A stretch of DNA of 64,000 nt from Actinomadura madurae (GTDB taxonomy: Bacteria > Actinomycetota > Actinomycetes > Streptosporangiales > Streptosporangiaceae): positions 149,963 to 213,962 of the forward strand of contig NZ_FOVH01000015.1 of assembly GCF_900115095.1 (NCBI RefSeq). Direction: 5' to 3'. Positions 41,698-50,433 of the stretch are shown one piece after another (the stretch's first letter is position 1; each line of letters opens with the position of its first letter). Both the position numbers and the translations under genes were made by a program. The notes under the pieces are model-generated. The model was not told the DNA's origin. It did no database searches and saw nothing but the letters and a program-made list of their open reading frames with translations.

Positions 41698-42804
41698 TCA
41701 GATGCGGCGGCCCTTTCTCATCACCCAGGAAACGCTCAGGTCGTCGTCGAGAACGACCAGGTCAGCGTCCTTGCCGGGGTCCAGGGAGCCGATCCGGGAG
41801 TCGAGGCCGAGCGCGCGTGCCGGGGTGAGGGACGCCGCTTCGGCGGCGCGCTCGATCGGCAGGCCGGCCTCGGTCACGGCCTGGCGGAACGCGTCGGCCA
41901 TGGTGATGCTGCTGCCGGCGATGGACGTCCCGCCGGCGAGGGTGGCGCGGCCGCCGCGGACCTCGACGTCCATGACGCCGAGGCGGTAGTCGCCGTCGCC
42001 CATCCCGGCGGCGGCCATCGCGTCGGTGATCAGCGCGACGCGGGGCGTGGCGGCGAACGCGAGGCGGGCGACGGCGGGTTCCACATGGACGCCGTCGTTG
42101 ATCAGCTCGACGGTGACCCGGGGGTCGGTGAGCGCGGCGGCGACGGGCCCTCCCTCACGGTGGTGCAGCGGGCGCATCGCGTTGAACAGGTGCGTCGCGA
42201 CGCGGGCGCCGGCGTCGAACGCGGCCCGCGCCGTCGCGCCGGGGCCGTCGGTGTGGCCGACGGCGGCGATCACGCCGGCGTCCGCGGCGGCCCGGACGAG
42301 GTCGAGCGCGCCGGGCAGCTCGGGCGCGAGGGTGATCATGCGGACATGCCCGCGGCCGACCCGGACGAGCCGGCCGAACTCGGCGGGGTCCGGGGGGCGC
42401 AGCAGCGCCGGGTCGTGGGCGCCGCAGCGGTCGCGGGACAGGTAGGGGCCTTCGAGGTGGACGCCCGCGATGACGCCGTCGGCGGCGAGGTCGGCGAGCC
42501 CGGCGACGGCGGAGGCCAGCTCGTCCGGGGTTCCGGTGACCAGGCTCGCCATGGTGGTGGTCGTCCCGTGCGCGAGGTGGAACTCGGCGGCCCGGCGGGC
42601 CTCGGCGGGGTTCTGGTAGGACGCGCCCGCACCGCCATGGACGTGCATGTCCACGAAGCCGGGGACGACGTACCGGCCGCCGAGGTCGAGCACGTCGCCC
42701 GGTCCGGGCGCGGCCGCGATCGTCCCGCCGGCGATGTGGAGGGCGCCGTGCCGGACGCCGTCCGGCAGGACGACCCGGGCGTTGGCCAGGGAGGCGACGG
42801 GCAT
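41698..42804 (-). CDS. nagA: N-acetylhexosamine-6-phosphate deacetylase (NagA/AgaA)
   Basis: 368 residues, amidohydrolase fold. Metal and catalytic residues are visible in FVDMHVHGG, HLEGPYLSRDRCGAHDP, VGHTDG, THLFNAM, INDGVHV and LITDAMAAAG (the general base Asp). GAGAGGA precedes ATG 42804. It removes acetyl from GlcNAc-6-P or GalNAc-6-P. Divergent from a DeoR regulator and 6.5 kb from the amino-sugar operon, whose kinase and deaminase it would link. Confidence 0.9.
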   Translation of the reverse strand: MPVASLANARVVLPDGVRHGALHIAGGTIAAAPGPGDVLDLGGRYVVPGFVDMHVHGGAGASYQNPAEARRAAEFHLAHGTTTTMASLVTGTPDELASAVAGLADLAADGVIAGVHLEGPYLSRDRCGAHDPALLRPPDPAEFGRLVRVGRGHVRMITLAPELPGALDLVRAAADAGVIAAVGHTDGPGATARAAFDAGARVATHLFNAMRPLHHREGGPVAAALTDPRVTVELINDGVHVEPAVARLAFAATPRVALITDAMAAAGMGDGDYRLGVMDVEVRGGRATLAGGTSIAGSSITMADAFRQAVTEAGLPIERAAEAASLTPARALGLDSRIGSLDPGKDADLVVLDDDLSVSWVMRKGRRI

Positions 42805-42943
42805 GGGATCCTCTCGCTGCGCGCATATGATCGATGCTGATTGTTCCATGGCGAGAACGCGCAGGTAAGACCAGGGGCGCGCAGGGCTAGAATCCGCGGG
42901 ACGGAGATCGCCCAGCCCGTCCACCCGCACGAAAGGGGGCCGT
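42805..42943. promoter_or_regulatory. divergent nagA/deoR-family control region
   Basis: The AT-richer patch ATATGATCGATGCTGATTG at about 42826 contains TGATCG and TGATTG half-sites eleven bases apart, suitable for a DeoR-type repressor, between the two start codons. Confidence 0.4.
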
Positions 42944-43729
42944 GTGGCCCGGCACGAGCGCTGGAACGCGCTGCTCGAAATGCTCGCGGACGCCGGGCAG
43001 CTGACCGTCGAGGAGGCGTCCCGGCGCATGGGGGTGTCGGCCGCGACGATCCGCCGCGACTTCGACCAGCTCGCGCAGCAGCAGATGCTGACCCGCACCC
43101 GCGGCGGCGCCGTCGCGCAGAGCGTCAGCTACGACCTGCCGCTGCGCTACAAGGCGGCGCGGCACGCGTCCGAGAAGCAGCGGATCGCGGCGGCGACGGC
43201 GGAGCTGGCCAAGCCCGGCTCGATCATCGGGCTGAACGGCGGGACGACGACGTCGGAGGTCGCCCGGGTCCTCGCCACCCGCGCCGACCTGCACGCCGAG
43301 GGGACGACCCCGGGGGTCACGATCGTGACGAACGCCCTGAACATCGGCAACGAGCTGGCCGTCCGGCCGCATGTGAAGATCGTGCTGACCGGTGGGGTGC
43401 CGCGCCCACAGTCCTACGAGCTGACCGGGCCGCTCGCCACCGGGATCTTCGACCACGTGACGCTGGACATGGCGGTCATCGGGGTGAACGGGGTGACCGC
43501 GCGGCACGGCGCGACCTGCCACAACGAGGGCGAGGCCGACGTGAACCGGCTGATGGCCGAGCGCGCCGACCAGGTGGTCGTGGTGGCGGACGGCTCGAAG
43601 GTCGGGCACCGCGCGTTCGCCCGCATCTGCGACACCGACCGGATCGACGTCCTGGTGACGGACGGGACGGTGCCGGAGGCGGAGGTGGCCGCCTTCACCG
43701 AGGCCGGGGTGCGCGTGATCCAGGCGTAG
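42944..43729 (+). CDS. DeoR/GlpR-family regulator (AgaR-like)
   Basis: 261 residues from GTG with GAAAGGGGG upstream. A DeoR helix-turn-helix (about 5-60: LTVEEASRRMGVSAATIRRDFDQLAQQQMLTRTRGGAV) precedes a DeoRC sensor domain (about 75-250) with LNGGTTTSEVAR and VADGSKVG, which bind a phosphosugar. It probably represses nagA and possibly other amino-sugar genes. Confidence 0.9.
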   Translation: MARHERWNALLEMLADAGQLTVEEASRRMGVSAATIRRDFDQLAQQQMLTRTRGGAVAQSVSYDLPLRYKAARHASEKQRIAAATAELAKPGSIIGLNGGTTTSEVARVLATRADLHAEGTTPGVTIVTNALNIGNELAVRPHVKIVLTGGVPRPQSYELTGPLATGIFDHVTLDMAVIGVNGVTARHGATCHNEGEADVNRLMAERADQVVVVADGSKVGHRAFARICDTDRIDVLVTDGTVPEAEVAAFTEAGVRVIQA

Positions 43730-43784
43730 CGGTGTCGTAGGGCGGGGTTAGCGTTCTGGGACGGACGTTCCGCGAGGAGGCGCC

Positions 43785-44825
43785 ATGGCCGAGGAGGGGA
43801 CCGGGTGGGGCGGGGATCTGTGGAAGGCCGCCGACCTGCTGACACCGATGGCCGTCCGGGTGGCGGCGACCCTGCGGCTGGCCGACCACATCGCCGCCGG
43901 CCGCACGACGCCCGGTGACCTGGCCGCGGTGGTGGACGCCGACCGGGACGCCCTGGGCCGGGTGATGGACCACCTCGTGACGTCGGGGGTGCTCTCGCGC
44001 GACGGGGACGGCGCCTACGGCCTGACGGCCCTGGGCGAGCAGCTCCGGGACGATCACCCCGGCGGGCTGCGGCCATGGCTCGACCTCGACGGCGCCATCG
44101 GACGGGCCGACCTGTGCTTCGTCCAGTTGCTGCACACCGTCCGCACCGGCGAGCCCGCGTTCCCGCGCCAGTTCGGTCGTCCGTACTGGGACGACCTGGC
44201 GGCCGACGACACGCGCTCGGCGTCCTTCGACGCCCTGATGGGGTCCCGGCTGGTCGCGGAGGCGCCCGCGGTGGCCGCCGCCTACCCGTGGGGCGAGCTC
44301 GGTCATGTCGTCGACGTGGGCGGCGGCAACGGCAGCCTGCTGATCGCCCTCCTGCGCGCCCACGAGGGATTGCGCGGGACGGTGATCGACCTGGCCGGAC
44401 CGGTGGACCGCGCCCGGCAGGCCATCGCCTCGGCGGGCCTGGACGACCGGGCGGGCGCGCAGGCGGGCAGCTTCTTCGACGCGCTTCCCGCCGGGGCGGG
44501 CGGCTACCTGCTCTCGGGCGTCCTGCACGACTGGGACGACGAGGACGCCCTGCGCATCCTGCGACGGTGCGCCGAGGCGGCCGGGGCCGCCGGACGGGTG
44601 CTCGCCGTCGACCACGTCGCCGATGGCGGCGAAGGCGGCGAAGGCGCGCAGCACACCGAGGGCGACCTGCGCATGCTGTGCTACGTCCGCGGCCGGGAGC
44701 GCACCCTCGACCGGCTGGGGGAATTGGCCGGGCGGGCCGGCCTGCGGCTCGAATCGGTCACGCCGGCCGCCTCCCGCTCGATCATCGAATTCCTCCCCAT
44801 CCAGCTGAACCACCCCTTTTCATGA
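43785..44825 (+). CDS. SAM-dependent O-methyltransferase (PF00891-type)
   Basis: 346 residues. An N-terminal winged dimerisation domain (about 10-90) is followed by a class I methyltransferase fold with VVDVGGGNGSLLIALL as SAM motif I, and SGVLHDWDDEDALRILRRC, where the His serves as base in this family. Related enzymes act in polyketide, carotenoid and phenazine tailoring. No biosynthetic genes adjoin, so the substrate is unknown. GAGGAGGCGCC precedes ATG. Confidence 0.87.
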   Translation: MAEEGTGWGGDLWKAADLLTPMAVRVAATLRLADHIAAGRTTPGDLAAVVDADRDALGRVMDHLVTSGVLSRDGDGAYGLTALGEQLRDDHPGGLRPWLDLDGAIGRADLCFVQLLHTVRTGEPAFPRQFGRPYWDDLAADDTRSASFDALMGSRLVAEAPAVAAAYPWGELGHVVDVGGGNGSLLIALLRAHEGLRGTVIDLAGPVDRARQAIASAGLDDRAGAQAGSFFDALPAGAGGYLLSGVLHDWDDEDALRILRRCAEAAGAAGRVLAVDHVADGGEGGEGAQHTEGDLRMLCYVRGRERTLDRLGELAGRAGLRLESVTPAASRSIIEFLPIQLNHPFS

Positions 44826-45011
44826 AGTGCCCGAGCAATGGGCTGTGAAAGGCAAAACAAGTCGCCAAGAATGCCTTTCATGCCGACATGATGCGATCCC
44901 GGCAACGGGCGGTCTAGCTGGCTGGACGCGGTGTCAATAGCCCGATTCGCCCTCTTGGTGACAATTGCACGTTGTCGGTGCGATCTGTCGGCGTGGGCCG
45001 TTCTGAAGGTC

Positions 45012-45029
45012 GCTTCAGGGTGCTTCAGG
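45012..45029 (+). promoter_or_regulatory. direct repeat GCTTCAGG x2, ten-base period
   Basis: GCTTCAGG occurs at 45012 and 45022, about 70 bases before the zinc-ribbon gene. A repeat with a one-turn period is typical of OmpR-family binding sites, and an OmpR-type regulator is encoded 1.1 kb downstream. The rest of 44826-45099 shows no gene. Confidence 0.4.
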
Positions 45030-45099
45030 CTGGGCTCAGAAATGTTCGTCAGAGTGATGGTCGTCGAAGCCCTCAGTGCTCCGGATGGAGGAGGAAGCG

Positions 45100-45447
45100 A
45101 TGACCGTTGGCCTGGATGTCACCAATGTGGGCGGTCGTGCCGTGGAAGGTTTTCCCGGCCGCCCGCGGTGCGAGGTCCGTCAGCTCCACGTGGCCTCGAA
45201 GGGGCTGCGCGTGCGGGTTCGCAGCGTGCAGACGGCGACCGAGAAATGGCGTTCCCACTGCCTCGGCTGCATGCGCGTGTGGGAGGACGTGTACGTGGTG
45301 CGGTACTGCGGCGACGCGGTCGCGTGGAGGCTCGGCGGGGTGGCCGTCCAGCCGCCGTGGGTCGACCGGGCCTGCTCGTCGTGCGGCAGCCTGCGGGTGA
45401 AGGTCCTCTCGGCGGGCCTCGTGGCGCGGCGCGGCACCACCGAGTGA
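45100..45447 (+). CDS. putative zinc-ribbon protein, unknown function
   Basis: 115 residues from ATG 45100 with GGAGGAAG upstream. Two knuckles, CLGCMRVWEDVYVVRYC and CSSCGSL, could bind one zinc. No membrane or catalytic motif is seen. Unrecognised; short lone gene. Confidence 0.6.
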   Translation: MTVGLDVTNVGGRAVEGFPGRPRCEVRQLHVASKGLRVRVRSVQTATEKWRSHCLGCMRVWEDVYVVRYCGDAVAWRLGGVAVQPPWVDRACSSCGSLRVKVLSAGLVARRGTTE

Positions 45448-45481
45448 CACAGGGCCGCCGCGTGACGCGGCGCCCGGCCGG

Positions 45482-46090
45482 TCAGCCGTCGTCCTCGCCG
45501 GGGGCGTCGGCGATGACCTCGCCCGTGGCGGTGTCCACCCGCAGCTTGTGCTCCCGCCCGTCGCGGTCGGTGACGTCGACCTCCCAGACGTGCGCGGTCC
45601 GGCGGTACTCGAAGTCGACCGCGGCGACGGTGCCGGGCACCTCCTCCAGGGCGGCCCGCGCCGCCCGGGCCGCGGTGATCTTCGCGGCTCCCAGCGCGGC
45701 GGCCTGGTCGGGACGGCCGGTGGTGCCGTCGTCGCAGTCGTCGCCGTCCTCGCCCTCCTCCGGCGGGTCGAGGCGGTCGGCCACCACGCGGCCGTCGCGG
45801 GAGTCGATGTGCAGCTCCCGCGCGGTGCCGTCGGTGGCGATGACATCGGCCTCCCAGATCAGCGTCCGGCCGTTGTAGCCCAGCTCCAGGCCCTCGATGT
45901 GGCCGCCCGGCACCGTCCGCGACGCGATGCCGGCGGCCCGCTCGATGCCGAGGCGCAGCGCCACCGGCCGGGCGCGGACGTCGTCCCCGCCGGCGAGCCC
46001 GGCGGCGAGCACGGTTGCGGCCGACCCGGCCAGCCCGCCCAGCGCGATCGCGATCACCAGCACCGGCCCGCGCCCCGACAGCGCCCTCAT
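45482..46090 (-). CDS. exported PepSY-domain protein
   Basis: 202 residues. A signal anchor (about 8-32) is followed by two PepSY domains (about 40-110 and 130-195: ALRLGIERAAGIA, WEADVIATDGTARELHIDSRDGRVV; WEVDVTDRDGREHKLRVDTATGEVI) joined by an acidic linker with Glu/Asp runs. PepSY proteins act in the envelope as inhibitors or sensors and often accompany OmpR/histidine-kinase pairs. It is divergent from the next two genes and is probably controlled by them. Confidence 0.85.
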   Translation of the reverse strand: MRALSGRGPVLVIAIALGGLAGSAATVLAAGLAGGDDVRARPVALRLGIERAAGIASRTVPGGHIEGLELGYNGRTLIWEADVIATDGTARELHIDSRDGRVVADRLDPPEEGEDGDDCDDGTTGRPDQAAALGAAKITAARAARAALEEVPGTVAAVDFEYRRTAHVWEVDVTDRDGREHKLRVDTATGEVIADAPGEDDG

Positions 46091-46207
46091 CCCAACCTCC
46101 CGAAGCCACCGGCCGCTCGGCCGGACATCACCCCGAGCGCCGCTCCGATTACACTGTGCGATGAGTCAATCACAACACGCAGTGGCGATGAGAAGGGCCG
46201 GACCGCG

Positions 46208-46909
46208 ATGCGCCTGCTGATCGTCGAGGACGAGAGACGGCTGGCCCGGTCGCTGGCGCAGGGGCTGGCCGCCGAGGGCTACGCGGTGGACACGGCGCAC
46301 GACGGCGCCACCGGCCTCGGCCGGGCGCTGGAGAACGACTACGACCTGATCCTGCTCGACATCATGCTGCCCGGCATGAACGGGTACCGGGTCTGCTCGG
46401 CGCTGCGCGCGGCGGGCGACGAGACCCCGATCCTGATGCTGACCGCCAAGGACGGCGAGTACGACCAGGCCGAGGGGCTCGACATCGGCGCGGACGACTA
46501 CCTCACCAAGCCGTTCTCCTACGTGGTGCTGCTCGCCCACATCCGGGCCCTGCTGCGGCGCCGCACCCGGGGCGCCGCGCCGCTCATCGAGCTCGGCGAC
46601 CTCACCATCGAGCCCGCCGCCCGGCGGGTGCTGCGCGCCGGCGTGCAGGTGGAGCTCACCGCCAAGGAGTTCGCGGTGCTGGAGCACCTGGCGTCCAACG
46701 CGGGCCAGGTGGTGTCGAAGTCGCAGATCCTCGAACACGTCTGGGACGGCGCCTTCGACGGCGACCCCAACATCGTCGAGGTCTACGTGAGCGCGCTGCG
46801 CCGCAAGCTGGACGCGCCGTTCGGGCGCCGGTCGATCACCACGGTCCGCGGCGCCGGGTACCGGCTGGCCACCAACGGCGGCGCCGACCGTCCGGACGGG
46901 GGCGGCTGA
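46208..46909 (+). CDS. OmpR-family response regulator
   Basis: 233 residues: receiver (1-115) with Asp in LILLDIMLPGMNG, acidic pair VEDE and Lys in LTKPFS; winged helix (130-222) with LTAKEFAVLEHLASNAGQVVSKSQILEHVWDG and TTVRGAGYRL. GAGAAGG precedes ATG. TGATG joins it to the kinase gene. It likely controls the divergent PepSY gene. Confidence 0.93.
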   Translation: MRLLIVEDERRLARSLAQGLAAEGYAVDTAHDGATGLGRALENDYDLILLDIMLPGMNGYRVCSALRAAGDETPILMLTAKDGEYDQAEGLDIGADDYLTKPFSYVVLLAHIRALLRRRTRGAAPLIELGDLTIEPAARRVLRAGVQVELTAKEFAVLEHLASNAGQVVSKSQILEHVWDGAFDGDPNIVEVYVSALRRKLDAPFGRRSITTVRGAGYRLATNGGADRPDGGG

Positions 46910-48420
46910 TGCCGCGCCTGGTCGACTCGGTGCGCGCCCGCACCACGGTCGGCGCGACCGCGGTGGTCGCGGTGGCGCTCGCCGTCGCGGGGCTGACCGT
47001 GATGTCCCTGCTGCGGGCGAACCTCGCGAGGCACGCCGACCTGCAGGCGGAGATGAGCGCCCGCGAGATCGCCGCCAAGCTCGCCACCGGCACCCCCGTC
47101 CACCGGCTGGACCTGGACGACACCGAGGAGCGCCCGATCCAGATCGTGGACGCGTCCGGCCGGGTGCGCGCGGCCAGCGAGCAGCTGGAGGCCGTCAGCG
47201 GGACGGGCGGCTCCGGGACGGGCGGCTCCGCGGCGGCGGCGCGGCCGGGGGCCGGCGCCCTGCCGGGGGAGGGGGACGACGACCTGGACGAGGAGGACCC
47301 GCGCCCCGGGCACGTCTCCGACGACGTCCGGCACGCCACGGGACGCGCCACCATGGGCGGGCGGGCCGACGACTACAGGTTCGCCGCGGTGGAGGCGACC
47401 ACTCCCGCGGGCGAGACCGTCACCGTCTACGCGGGCGCCGCCCTGACCGCCACGCGCGACGCGGTCGCCGCGGTGGGCCGGGCGATGCTCGCCGGGCTGC
47501 CCCTGCTGCTGGCCGTGGTCGCCGCCGTGACCTGGCTGGTCACCCGGCGGGCGCTGCGCCCGGTGGCGGCGATCCGCGGCGAGCTGGCGGAGATCACGGC
47601 CTCCGGCGACCTGACCCGCCGGGTCCCCGTGCCGGGGACGCGGGACGAGGTGGCCGAACTGGCGGGCACGACGAACGAGACCCTGGCCGCCCTGGAGCGG
47701 TCGGTGACCCGGCAGCGCGGGTTCGTCGCCGACGCCGCCCACGAGCTGCGCACGCCGATCGCCTCGCTGCGCACGCAGCTGGAGGTGGGCGCGGCGCATC
47801 CCCGGCTGCTGGACGTCGCCGAGCTGGCCGCCGACGTCGTCCGGCTCCAGCACCTGGCCGCCGACCTGCTCCTGCTGGCCCGGCTGGACGCCGGGGCGGA
47901 CCCGGCGCCGGCGGTGGCGGTGGACATGGCCGAGCTGGTGCGCGAGGAGCTGCGGCGCCGTCCCGCGGGCGGCCGCGCCCTCGCCATCGAGGCCGAGGTG
48001 GCGGGCGCCCCGCGGGCCCTCGGCAGCCGGACGCGGCTGGCCCGCGTCCTGTCCAACCTGCTCGACAACGCCGAGCGGCACGCGGCCGGGAGGATCCGGG
48101 TGGGGCTGGGCGCGCAGGAGGGCGCGACGGTGCTGCGGGTCGCCGACGACGGCGCCGGGGTGCCGCCGGACGACCGGGAGCGGATCTTCGAGCGGTTCGT
48201 CCGGCTGGACGAGGCGCGCAGCCGCGACGACGGCGGCTCCGGGCTCGGCCTGGCGATCACCCGCGACCTGGTCCTGGCGCACGGCGGGATGATCACGGTC
48301 GGTGACGCGCCCGAGGGCGGCGCCCTGTTCGAGGTGCGGCTCCCGCCCGCCGGAACCCGGCCCGCCGCCGGGGGACGGGAGGCGCGAGGCGCCGCCCGTC
48401 CCCGGGAGATCAGTACTTGA
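46909..48420 (+). CDS. membrane sensor histidine kinase
   Basis: 503 residues. Two membrane helices (about 12-35 and 190-212) enclose an outside sensor domain with a Gly/Ala-rich and acidic stretch (about 90-140). HAMP follows (about 205-265), then HisKA with His in FVADAAHELRTPIASLRTQLE, and HATPase_c with NLLDNAERHA, DDGAGVPPDDRERIFERFVR and GSGLGLAI. It is coupled to the preceding regulator. Its 3' end overlaps the convergent alcohol dehydrogenase gene by eleven bases. Confidence 0.92.
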   Translation: MPRLVDSVRARTTVGATAVVAVALAVAGLTVMSLLRANLARHADLQAEMSAREIAAKLATGTPVHRLDLDDTEERPIQIVDASGRVRAASEQLEAVSGTGGSGTGGSAAAARPGAGALPGEGDDDLDEEDPRPGHVSDDVRHATGRATMGGRADDYRFAAVEATTPAGETVTVYAGAALTATRDAVAAVGRAMLAGLPLLLAVVAAVTWLVTRRALRPVAAIRGELAEITASGDLTRRVPVPGTRDEVAELAGTTNETLAALERSVTRQRGFVADAAHELRTPIASLRTQLEVGAAHPRLLDVAELAADVVRLQHLAADLLLLARLDAGADPAPAVAVDMAELVREELRRRPAGGRALAIEAEVAGAPRALGSRTRLARVLSNLLDNAERHAAGRIRVGLGAQEGATVLRVADDGAGVPPDDRERIFERFVRLDEARSRDDGGSGLGLAITRDLVLAHGGMITVGDAPEGGALFEVRLPPAGTRPAAGGREARGAARPREIST

Positions 48421-49555
48421 TCATTCCGCGGATGTTCTTGCCGTCCCGCATGTCCTGGTAGCCCTTGTTGACGTCGTCGAGCTCGTAGGTGGTGGTGACC
48501 AGCTCGTCCAGCTTGAGCCTGCCCTCGTCGTAGAGGCGCAGGAGGCGCGGGATGTCGCGGCGCGGGTTGGCGTTGCCGAAGATGCAGCCGACCAGCTCCT
48601 TGCGCTGCATCGCGAGGTCGAACAGGTTGAGCTTGACGTCCTCCTGGACGATCGGCGCGACGGCGGTGACGACGCCGCGGCCGCCCTTGGCGACCATGCC
48701 CATCATCGGGGCGACGAGGTCGCCGGTGGCGACGCCGGTGGTGAGGATCGCCTTGTCGGCGTTGGCGCCCCAGGTGATCTCGCCGACGGTGGCCATGGCC
48801 TCCTCGACGGACGCGGCGGAGTGGGTGGCGCCGAACTCGGTGGCCTTCTCGCGCTTCCAGTCGACCGGGTCGACGACGACGACGTGGCGGGCGCCGGCCA
48901 TCGCCGCGCCCTGCACCGCGTTCATCCCGATGCCGCCGAGGCCGATCACCACGACGGTGTCGCCGGGCTGGACGCCGGCCGCGTTGACCGCCGAGCCCCA
49001 GCCGGTGGTGACGCCGCAGCCGACCAGCGCGGCCTTGTCGAGCGGGATCCAGTCGTCGATCTTGATGGCGGTGGCCTCGTTGACGACGGTGTAGGGGGAG
49101 AAGGTCCCGGTGCAGCACATGATGCCCAGGTCCTTGCCGCTCTTGGAGTGGTGGCGGGCGGTCATGTCGCCGATCTGCCGTCCGGCGAGCAGCACCGCGC
49201 CGAGGTCGCAGAGGTGCTGGCGGCCGCGGGCGCACGAGGGGCAGCGGCCGCAGGCCGGGATGAAGGACAGGACGACGTGGTCGCCCTCCTGCAGCGTGGT
49301 CACGCCGGGGCCGACCTCCACGACCTCGCCGGCGCCCTCGTGCCCGCCGATGACGGGGAACTGCTCCCAGCCCATGAGCTTGGCGATCTCCGGGTCGAGC
49401 ACCATGTCCCCGGTGACCAGGTGCTCGTCGGAGTGGCACAGCCCCGACGCGGCGAACTTGACCTTGACCTCGCCCGCCTTGGGGTCGTCGAGCTCGATGT
49501 CCTCGATGCTCCAGTCGGTGTGCGGTTCCCACAGGATCGCCGCTCTGGTCTGCAC
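48410..49555 (-). CDS. NDMA-dependent alcohol dehydrogenase
   Basis: A 381-residue zinc alcohol dehydrogenase. Catalytic zinc residues are in ASGLCHSDEHLVTGD and GGHEGAGEV; the structural-zinc set is CGRCPSCARGRQHLC; the NAD fold is VIGLGGIGMNAVQGAAMAGA. The family (with the NGNANPRRDIP-type end) holds its cofactor tightly and is found in actinobacteria, where mycofactocin-linked re-oxidation has been proposed for some members. No mycofactocin genes are in view. GTG 49555 follows GGGAGGT. Confidence 0.9.
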   Translation of the reverse strand: MQTRAAILWEPHTDWSIEDIELDDPKAGEVKVKFAASGLCHSDEHLVTGDMVLDPEIAKLMGWEQFPVIGGHEGAGEVVEVGPGVTTLQEGDHVVLSFIPACGRCPSCARGRQHLCDLGAVLLAGRQIGDMTARHHSKSGKDLGIMCCTGTFSPYTVVNEATAIKIDDWIPLDKAALVGCGVTTGWGSAVNAAGVQPGDTVVVIGLGGIGMNAVQGAAMAGARHVVVVDPVDWKREKATEFGATHSAASVEEAMATVGEITWGANADKAILTTGVATGDLVAPMMGMVAKGGRGVVTAVAPIVQEDVKLNLFDLAMQRKELVGCIFGNANPRRDIPRLLRLYDEGRLKLDELVTTTYELDDVNKGYQDMRDGKNIRGMIKY

Positions 49556-49704
49556 TGGTACCTCCCGCGGGACGGGCCGCCTGTCGAAGTGATGACTCCT
49601 GGATACTAGAACTTGATTCGGGAAGCTAGAGGCGGGCGCAAGTTGATCGAGTCAAAAACCTGCGCCCCCGCCAACCTTGATCACCGGCTCGGTCTCAGCC
49701 GGGC

Positions 49705-50343
49705 TCAGCCGGACGGGACGTGGCGCGCGGCGGTCGCGTGGAGCGCCAGCGACAGCTCGACGGCGTGGTCGACCACCGCGTCGAGGTCGTCGCCCAGCCG
49801 GCCGTCCGCCCACTGCTGGGCCAGCTCGGTCATCGCGCCGGTGAACATGGTCGCGGCGATGACGACGGGGAGCCCGGGGTTCTCGGCGCTGCTCATCGCG
49901 AGCACGCCGTCGAGCAGCGCGGTCTGCGCGGCCCGGCGCCGTTCGGCGAGCACCTCGTTGCCGCGCGCCTCGGCGAACAGGACGCGTCCCCTGCGCGGGT
50001 CGTCGCTGATGAACCGCAGGACGCTGCGGATGCCGGCGCGGGTGCGGACGTCCGGCCGGGGGCCCGCCTCGTCCAGGGCACGGGCCAGGTCCTCGCCGAG
50101 GGCGGTGGCCTCCCGGTCGTAGACGGCCGCCAGCAGGTCGCCGGTGCCGGCGAAGTTCTCGTAGAAGTAGCGGGTGTGCAGCTCGGCCTCGCGGCACACC
50201 GCCCGGACGGTCAGCGCCGCCTCGCCCTCCTCGCCGAACAGCCGGAACGCGGCCCGGACGAGCATGGCGCGCCGCTCGTCGCGGCGGCGGTCGGCGGGCA
50301 CCCCGGCCCACCGGGTGGACGTGGCCGTGCGCGCGGTCGCCAT
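49705..50343 (-). CDS. TetR-family transcriptional regulator
   Basis: 212 residues. The helix-turn-helix (about 20-70: MLVRAAFRLFGEEGEAALTVRAVCREAELHTRYFYENFAGTGDLLAAVY) is followed by a helical ligand domain. Divergent from the MpaB-type oxygenase gene, with a strong palindrome between them, so it is probably its repressor. Confidence 0.9.
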   Translation of the reverse strand: MATARTATSTRWAGVPADRRRDERRAMLVRAAFRLFGEEGEAALTVRAVCREAELHTRYFYENFAGTGDLLAAVYDREATALGEDLARALDEAGPRPDVRTRAGIRSVLRFISDDPRRGRVLFAEARGNEVLAERRRAAQTALLDGVLAMSSAENPGLPVVIAATMFTGAMTELAQQWADGRLGDDLDAVVDHAVELSLALHATAARHVPSG

Positions 50344-50373
50344 GGCGCACACCCTAGCAAGCCTGGACACGCG

Positions 50374-50400
50374 TGTACCCAGACACTTACTCTGGATACA
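50374..50400. promoter_or_regulatory. TetR operator palindrome
   Basis: TGTACCCAGA, a seven-base centre, then TCTGGATACA: ten-base arms with one mismatch. A second perfect palindrome ACACGCGTGT overlaps its left edge at about 50367-50376. Both lie in the 90-base gap between the divergent genes. Confidence 0.7.
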
Positions 50401-50433
50401 CCTGTCACCAGAATGGGCCCGGGAGAGCACGGC

